The position numbers and the translations under genes are program-made. The notes below the pieces were generated by a model. It was not told where the DNA came from. It was given only the letters and a program-made list of their open reading frames with translations, and did no database searches. Below, piece by piece: positions 58,247-64,000 of a stretch of DNA of 64,000 nucleotides. The DNA lies in contig DFIS01000071.1 in NCBI GenBank assembly GCA_002372175.1, positions 49,560 through 113,559 of the forward strand, given 5' to 3'. Position 1 is the stretch's first letter. Every line of letters begins with the position of its first letter. The stretch is from Solobacterium sp. UBA3691 (GTDB lineage: Bacteria; Bacillota_I; Bacilli_A; Erysipelotrichales; Erysipelotrichaceae).

Positions 58247-60844
58247 ATGAAAACAGTAATATCCTCTCCCCATTTACGGGAAACGCTTCTGCACCGGACC
58301 TCCGGACAGAACGGCATCCTGACAGAAGTATCATTCCTGTCCCTCAGTACCCTTTTGTCTGCCGAGGAAGATGTCACAAATACTTTACTGAGCTTTGCCT
58401 CTCAGCTGCGCAGTGATGTTTCCGCATACCCTGTCTACGGTGAGATGTTCCGCTATCCGGCATTCATCCGTGAGGTCATCAGCTTCGCAAGATCCTGTGC
58501 CCTGTACGGCATAGATGCTGAACAGCTGCCTGCGGATACACCTGCGGAAACAGAACTGAAGCGCATGGTCACGACTGCTCTCTCACTGCCGCTGAAGGAG
58601 AAAGAACTGTATGCCGGCCGTGATCTGTTCATGCAAAAAGCCGCAGCCCGGGAAATCACGCTCTACCCCGAATTCTGCAGCGACATGTACCGCTATGCAT
58701 TTCAGAAAGAACTGGCAGAACATGCGGAAGTGAAGTCACTTGCCGTACCGGAATGCACCAGTGAGCTGCGTCTGGCCCAGGATCCGCGCCTTGAGATCGA
58801 AGCCATCGCCCAGGATATCATCCGCAGCGATGTTCCCTGCACGGTCGTTCTGGCTTCCTTCAGCACCCAGTATCCGGTTCTGAAACAGGTCTTTGACCGC
58901 TACCGCATACCGTTCTATACAGCCCTGGCAAAGCAGACACCGCGCTGCACCGGCATCTTCCTGTCGCTTGTCGAACTGGCAGAGAAGAAGACCGCACGCA
59001 CGCTGATACATGCTCTGGAACAGAACGCCTTCGGCATACCCGCACCGGAGAAGATCCTGCCGTATATACGCCAGACCTTCACCAATACTGAGATACCGGC
59101 TGTTGCCGGCAGGCTGACGTCGGAACTGTTCAAAAGAGATGCCCGGAAAACTGCCCGTCTTGAAGAGATGACTGAGGCATACTTCTCGGCGGTCGAAGAG
59201 AAGCTCACCGGCATCCTGCAGGCAGATGATCCGTATGCCATCCTCACCGCCGCATATGCGATCCTGCAGAAACACCCGTATATGAAGGAACCGGCAGAAC
59301 TGACTGCCGCCATGGAGATCCGTCAGATTCTGAGCGCTGTTCCCGACAAGATCGGTACGGATGATCTGCAGATCATCAAGGACAGGATCAGGCACATCGG
59401 AATCGAAGGATCGACCCTGTACAATGAATTCTGTACGGTAACCGACCTGACACATCCCGTCTTTCCTGCAAAGACAGCGTATATCGCCGGCTGCACATCC
59501 AAAGCCTATCCGGCAGTACCTGTACAGAAAGGTCTGTTCGATGAACGCTATGTACGCAGGATCCCCGGATATCCGTCACTGGAAGAACGCCATGACATGT
59601 ACATGACACAACTGTCATGGATCCGGCACTGCGCAGAACATATCATCTTCTCCGCTCCGGTCAACGACTACCAGGGCAAGACCCTGCAGACAGCGTTTGA
59701 TATCAGGCAGTCCATGCCCAGAGATGATAAAGGAGATGCCGTCAGCACACGCTGGCAGCCGGACGTATTGCGGCCGATGACCATGCCTGAACATGTACTC
59801 ACACCCGGGACTGCACAGGCTCTCTACCGTGATGAAGACGGCAGATATCCTGTCTCTGTTTCACGTATCGAGAACTGGTTCCGCTGCCGGTACAGATACT
59901 TTCTGGAGTCCGGTCTCGGTCTGCGTCAGGATGAGATCAGTCAGCTGGATGCCCGTACTGCCGGTACGATCTCGCATGCCTTCTTCGAGCACAGTATTGC
60001 GGATCTGCAGAAGAACTATGAGCAGTATACAGAAGAGAATATCCGGGCATGGCTGACCCCGCTGTTTGCGCAGCTGGCAGTACTGGATCCGCACCGTGAT
60101 CACCTGCTCGGTCTCAGTGCCGAACGCCTTGTACAGAATATCCGGGATACACTGGATATCCTGACTGTGATCGAAGCCAACAACATCTATCACCCTGCCT
60201 ATACCGAACTGAAGGCAGACAGCGATATCTTCCCGGCTCTGCGTTTTACCGGCAGGATCGACCGTGTGGATGAAGTCAACGGCATGTTCAGGGTCATCGA
60301 CTACAAGTCCAGTGAAAAAGAACTCAGTGAGAAAAAAGTCAAGGCAGGTCTGCAGCTGCAGCTGCTTACCTATCTGATCCTGGCAGAAGAGAAGCTGAAG
60401 GAAACACCCTCCGGTGCCTACTACTTCTCCGTCACCCCGGAAAATGTGAGTATTCCTGCCGGTTCCTTCGGCGCTTCCGCAGGCTATACCGAAGCCGAAC
60501 CTCTGGATCAGGAATCCCTGCTGAAAGCTCTGGTGAAGGAACACAGATTTGTCGGCTGGGCCTTTGCCGAAACCGACAATGAATATACCGATTATGCCCT
60601 GTATCATTCTCCCGGCAAGAAGATCTTTGACTATGATCTGGTCAAACAGTGCATCTTTGAGATCTATGCCTATTTCAGTGAACATGCGGATGAGGGCAAT
60701 ATCACACCTGATCCCGTAAAGGATGCCTGCACATACTGTCCGTACAGAAGTATATGCAGATATGTATCCGGTGTTTTCAGAGATGCTGAAGCTCTTGTCA
60801 TGGCCGATGTATCGCTGGCAAAAGGAAAGGAGAAAGACATATGA
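58247..60844 (+). CDS. addB: AddB subunit of helicase-nuclease AddAB
   Basis: The B subunit of the enzyme that resects double-strand breaks and recognises Chi. From the ATG at 58247 it has 865 aa, short against about 1100 in relatives; the N-terminal Walker A of longer AddB is not found. The RecB-type nuclease has GRIDRVDEVNG and FRVIDYKSSEK. The Fe-S cluster Cys residues are in WFRCRYRYF and CTYCPYRSIC. The stop shares ATGA with addA. The upstream frame is hydrophobic and probably not translated. Confidence 0.88.
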   Translation: MKTVISSPHLRETLLHRTSGQNGILTEVSFLSLSTLLSAEEDVTNTLLSFASQLRSDVSAYPVYGEMFRYPAFIREVISFARSCALYGIDAEQLPADTPAETELKRMVTTALSLPLKEKELYAGRDLFMQKAAAREITLYPEFCSDMYRYAFQKELAEHAEVKSLAVPECTSELRLAQDPRLEIEAIAQDIIRSDVPCTVVLASFSTQYPVLKQVFDRYRIPFYTALAKQTPRCTGIFLSLVELAEKKTARTLIHALEQNAFGIPAPEKILPYIRQTFTNTEIPAVAGRLTSELFKRDARKTARLEEMTEAYFSAVEEKLTGILQADDPYAILTAAYAILQKHPYMKEPAELTAAMEIRQILSAVPDKIGTDDLQIIKDRIRHIGIEGSTLYNEFCTVTDLTHPVFPAKTAYIAGCTSKAYPAVPVQKGLFDERYVRRIPGYPSLEERHDMYMTQLSWIRHCAEHIIFSAPVNDYQGKTLQTAFDIRQSMPRDDKGDAVSTRWQPDVLRPMTMPEHVLTPGTAQALYRDEDGRYPVSVSRIENWFRCRYRYFLESGLGLRQDEISQLDARTAGTISHAFFEHSIADLQKNYEQYTEENIRAWLTPLFAQLAVLDPHRDHLLGLSAERLVQNIRDTLDILTVIEANNIYHPAYTELKADSDIFPALRFTGRIDRVDEVNGMFRVIDYKSSEKELSEKKVKAGLQLQLLTYLILAEEKLKETPSGAYYFSVTPENVSIPAGSFGASAGYTEAEPLDQESLLKALVKEHRFVGWAFAETDNEYTDYALYHSPGKKIFDYDLVKQCIFEIYAYFSEHADEGNITPDPVKDACTYCPYRSICRYVSGVFRDAEALVMADVSLAKGKEKDI

Positions 60845-63800
60845 TGCGCATGGATCCTGCCCAGGCAGAGGCTGTTCGTGCTCTCGGAAAGAATACGATC
60901 GTCTCGGCATCGGCCGGTGCCGGCAAGACACGTGTACTGGTCGAAAGACTGATCAAGCGCATTACCGAAGACGGTATATCTCTCGATCAGATCGTTGCCC
61001 TGACCTTTACCGATGCGGCTGCCCAGGAAATGAAAAACCGCACAGCCGAAAGACTGAGCCAGTGTCTGCAGGATGCGGCAGATGAAGACGAAAAACAGCG
61101 TCTGCGCGAACAGATCATCCTGCTGGACAATGCCGATATCGTCACGATCGACTCCTTCTGTCTGAGTATCGTACAGAAGTATTACAACGTGATCGGTCTT
61201 GACCCAGCCCTCTGTGAGAATATCCTCGATACATCCTCCGGAATACGTCTGCAGAAGGCTGCCTTCCTTGACGCCGTACGCAGTTTTGAGGCTGAACGCA
61301 TGTACCGTTTACTGCAATACTTCTCCCTGCGCAGCGAGGATTATGATACCCTGTACGAGATCACCGGGAAACTGATCCGTCATGCGGACAGCAGTCCCGA
61401 CCCTGATCAGTGGTTTGCCCTGATCCGTCAGAAATGCACACCGGTGCGTTCTGTCAATGATCTGCCTGAAGATCTGCGCACAGCCTTCTTTGCCGGTCTG
61501 CGGGTACGTCTTTCCTCGTGCCGGGATGCCCTGGAGGATATGCTCAGGTATGCGGATGATTCCGAGAAACTGCAGAAAGGAAAAGACAAACTGACAGCCG
61601 TGATCCATGGCTTCAGCAATCTTTACCGCGGTCTTGACGCACAGGACTACGGTCAGTTCCGCCAGCAGTATATCAGCTATGCAGAAGGCCTGAAGACACC
61701 CACAGACACCAAGGCTCCGCGCTATACCGCAGCCCGCAAGCGATTCATTGACAATATGAACAGATTTGCGGCGATCCTGTATACCGAAGAACAGTTTGTC
61801 AGTGATCATAACGACATGATCCCGGTCATGCATGACCTGCTGGAACTGGCTTGTGATATCCGTCACCGTTTCATTGCCCTTAAACAGGAAGAAACATGCA
61901 TGGACTTTACCGACATGGAGCGCTATGCCCTGCAGATCCTCGAGAAGAATGACGGTGCTGTATCGGCTGTATATCAGTCCATCCTGAAGGAAGTCATGGT
62001 CGATGAATTCCAGGATACCTCCGTACTGCAGAACCGCATCATTGAACTGATCGCACCGGCCAATGCGATCTTCCGGGTCGGTGATGTCAAGCAGTCCATC
62101 TACCGCTTCCGTCAGGCCAAACCGTCACTGATGCGCGACCTGATGAAAGACCCTGACAATCAGGTCATCGTTCTGCCCCATAACTACCGTTCCAAGGAAC
62201 CGATCGTTACCTTCAGCAATCTCCTGTTCAGGAATCTGATGAATGCCGAAGGTCTCAGCGATGCCTATACGGAGAATGATACCGTCTCTGTCGGCACCGA
62301 TGCCCAGAAGAATACCGATGATCCGGAGATCGAGCTGCTGCTGGTGGATAAACCGGAGGAGGCGGACAGCTTCCGGGCTCCGCAGGAAAAGGCCGAACTG
62401 ATCGCCCGCAGGATCATCGAACTTCATGAGCAGGGTGTCAGCTACGGTGATATATGCATACTGGTGCGTGCACACAATGACAAGCTGCCGATCCGCACCG
62501 TCTTTGACCGTCACAACATCCCGTTTGATATCGATGTCCGGGCGGGTTTCTTCAACTCCCTGCTGTGCATCACGATCACAGCCCTGCTGCGCTGTGTGCT
62601 GGATCCCTCCGATGAGCTGTCACTGACCGCGGTCCTGACCTCACCGCTGTTTGCGCTAAGCGATGAAGAACTGGCACAGATGAAACTGAAATACGGCAGT
62701 ATCCGCTCCGGTATCCGTCAGGCATACCCGAAGATCATGGAGGTACTGAAGAACTTCAGGCAGATCGAACGATACCGCGGTATACCCGCCATGCTGGATA
62801 CGCTCGCCGATACCAACGACTTCTATGTGAAGCTCACAGACCGTGATAAAGCCAACTTTGATTTCCTGTATGACAAGATCATCAGCCTGCAGACAGACAG
62901 TATCTACGATATCCTGACGATGATGGAAGAGGGAGAAGATGAAAACTCCAGTGAAGCGATCTCCCACAGTAAGGACCAGGCTGTCGTCAGTGTCACAACG
63001 ATCCACCAGTCCAAGGGTCTGCAGTATCCGATCGTCTTCCTGTGGGGCACTTCCACAGCCTCTGCCAGAGATGCGGCTGCCTCTGTCGTGATCGATGATA
63101 CACTTGGCATCGGTGCAAGACACGTCGATCTTGAGCGTCATACGGTCAGACAGACGATGATGCGCCTGGCCGTTGAATACAGCGTACGTCTTGAAGAAGC
63201 CGAAGAATACAGCCGTCTGCTGTATGTCGCCCTGACAAGACCGGAGAAAAAGCTCTACATCGTTGATGTATGCAAGAAGGATGAAGACCTCTACAGAGAG
63301 AACATCCCGTTATCACTGATCTACAGTATGCCGGGTATTACCGGTCTCATCCGTGCCGGGATCACAGACATTCCGGGGATCTTCCGCACCGTGCATCTCT
63401 CTCCTGACAAAGCGAAGGACCTCGAAGAGATCACGCACAGTTATGCCAAAGCCCTGCCCGTCTTCCGCCGTCAGGTCAGACAGTATGCCCCGGCCAGGAA
63501 GCCCAGTGAGACGGAGATCACGGTCCTGCCTGCCCTCAGCCGTACAAAAGGCGGCACCGACTATGGCACCCGCATGCACGAACTGCTTGAACAGATGCCT
63601 GCAGGCGGATTCACTGACAGTGAGATCGAAGCCCTTGAGCTCACTGCCAACGAGAAAAAACATATCTCTGCCTTTGTCCATTCGGATATCTATGCCCGCA
63701 TCAAAGCCATGCAGGAATACCACGAATATCCGTTCTTCGTGACAGATCAAAGTACCGGTGAAAGCATCCTCGGTACGATCGACTGCCTGGGTATCTCCGA

Positions 63801-63987
63801 TACCGAAGTCATCCTGATCGACTACAAGACCGATAATGTATCTCCGTCAGAGATCATATCCCGCTACAGTGAGCAGCTGAATACTTACCGGCATGCGCTG
63901 CAGATCCTGCACCCCGGTAAACGGATATCCATCTATGCCTACAGTCTGCACAATGATACTGTGATAGAAATAAAGAAGGGGCTGTAA
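60841..63987 (+). CDS. addA: AddA subunit of helicase-nuclease AddAB
   Basis: A 1048-aa UvrD-like helicase with C-terminal nuclease. Walker A is IVSASAGAGKTRVLVERL (about 19-36), motif II VMVDEFQDTSVLQ near 393, then VGDVKQSIYRFRQAKPSLM, and the late motifs SVTTIHQSKGLQYPIVFLWG and YSRLLYVALTRPEKKLYI. The PD-(D/E)xK nuclease motif is VILIDYKTDNV near 1000. Length is below the usual 1200 but all motifs are present. It is translated coupled to addB. A second ATG directly follows the first and could also be used. Confidence 0.95.
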   Translation: MMRMDPAQAEAVRALGKNTIVSASAGAGKTRVLVERLIKRITEDGISLDQIVALTFTDAAAQEMKNRTAERLSQCLQDAADEDEKQRLREQIILLDNADIVTIDSFCLSIVQKYYNVIGLDPALCENILDTSSGIRLQKAAFLDAVRSFEAERMYRLLQYFSLRSEDYDTLYEITGKLIRHADSSPDPDQWFALIRQKCTPVRSVNDLPEDLRTAFFAGLRVRLSSCRDALEDMLRYADDSEKLQKGKDKLTAVIHGFSNLYRGLDAQDYGQFRQQYISYAEGLKTPTDTKAPRYTAARKRFIDNMNRFAAILYTEEQFVSDHNDMIPVMHDLLELACDIRHRFIALKQEETCMDFTDMERYALQILEKNDGAVSAVYQSILKEVMVDEFQDTSVLQNRIIELIAPANAIFRVGDVKQSIYRFRQAKPSLMRDLMKDPDNQVIVLPHNYRSKEPIVTFSNLLFRNLMNAEGLSDAYTENDTVSVGTDAQKNTDDPEIELLLVDKPEEADSFRAPQEKAELIARRIIELHEQGVSYGDICILVRAHNDKLPIRTVFDRHNIPFDIDVRAGFFNSLLCITITALLRCVLDPSDELSLTAVLTSPLFALSDEELAQMKLKYGSIRSGIRQAYPKIMEVLKNFRQIERYRGIPAMLDTLADTNDFYVKLTDRDKANFDFLYDKIISLQTDSIYDILTMMEEGEDENSSEAISHSKDQAVVSVTTIHQSKGLQYPIVFLWGTSTASARDAAASVVIDDTLGIGARHVDLERHTVRQTMMRLAVEYSVRLEEAEEYSRLLYVALTRPEKKLYIVDVCKKDEDLYRENIPLSLIYSMPGITGLIRAGITDIPGIFRTVHLSPDKAKDLEEITHSYAKALPVFRRQVRQYAPARKPSETEITVLPALSRTKGGTDYGTRMHELLEQMPAGGFTDSEIEALELTANEKKHISAFVHSDIYARIKAMQEYHEYPFFVTDQSTGESILGTIDCLGISDTEVILIDYKTDNVSPSEIISRYSEQLNTYRHALQILHPGKRISIYAYSLHNDTVIEIKKGL

Positions 63988-64000
63988 AGAAAAAGACGAA

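Noticed and set aside
58036..58377. A 113-codon basic frame on the minus strand before the 281-aa gene
   Set aside because: It runs into addB on the other strand, has no ribosome site, and overlaps the likely divergent promoters.
59861..60931. A 356-codon open frame on the minus strand
   Set aside because: It is antisense to addB and the start of addA, both with firm motifs.
1..64000. tRNA, rRNA, CRISPR array, prophage or defence island
   Set aside because: Nothing with tRNA or rRNA hallmarks, spaced repeats, cas, phage structural or restriction genes was found by reading; a covariance-model scan would be decisive for small RNAs.

Overview
The window reads as a chromosomal segment of a mid-GC, low-complexity-envelope Bacillota (Firmicutes) bacterium. 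The evidence is: the block cysS-mrnC-rlmB-sigH in the order known from Bacillota, a T-box leader ahead of cysS, an HPr with both His15 and Ser46, cre-like operators, AddAB instead of RecBCD, and no outer-membrane genes. An Erysipelotrichia-like host is my best guess, but this is inference and Lachnospiraceae-like relatives are not excluded. Most genes lie on the minus strand in tight, often overlapping operons.

Layout. 1-0.9 kb: the end of an alpha/beta hydrolase gene. 0.94-2.28 kb: a dead IS3-family element. 2.3-10.0 kb (minus): a sugar PTS locus with GH13_4 enzyme, LacI repressor, HAD phosphatase, sucrose/beta-glucoside type EIIBCA, HPr and EI. 10.1-15.5 kb: a MATE exporter, a class-I glutamine amidotransferase-like hydrolase, then sigH, rlmB, mrnC and T-box-controlled cysS. 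15.5-18.9 kb: a RodZ-like membrane protein with an XRE domain inside and RCC1/FN3 domains outside, a GYF_2 miniprotein, and a divergent secreted CHAP protein. 19-21 kb: a GH78-like glycosidase. 21.1-25.8 kb: KtrAB potassium uptake with a short KdpD/KdpE pair. 26-33.3 kb: an unknown gene, TatD, a HAD protein, nitroreductase, GAPDH and a four-gene module of unknown role. 33.4-38.4 kb: Bax1-I protein, a zinc-ribbon membrane protein, tcdA, miaA and mutL. 38.4-46 kb: an aldo/keto reductase with cupin, YigZ, a membrane GH25 muramidase, a HAD/GNAT-like pair, a GltD-like flavoprotein and unknown genes. 46-48.7 kb: MscS with an MBG-like surface protein. 48.8-55.8 kb: a TetR-controlled operon joining two IrtAB/YbtPQ-like ABC half-transporters to a complete ECF transporter. 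55.8-58 kb: TelA with an unknown partner. 58.2-64 kb: addB and addA.

How the genes work together. The PTS locus holds everything from phosphoenolpyruvate to imported phospho-sugar, and has cre-like operators at two internal promoters. The potassium block couples a channel, its gating ring and a two-component system, with TTAA-type direct repeats between ktrB and a divergent unknown gene. The TetR block carries the same GTTAG-N6-CTAAC site ahead of the regulator and ahead of the transporter operon. No CRISPR array, tRNA, rRNA or prophage was seen.

Most notable signals: a symmetric operator spanning both divergent -35 boxes of the RodZ-like/CHAP pair, a recurring leaderless architecture in which a -10 box ends exactly 6 nt before an SD-less start codon, a possible promoter buried inside a terminator stem at 46.0 kb, and a PTS-phosphatase-GH13_4 combination that implies an unusual route for sucrose.
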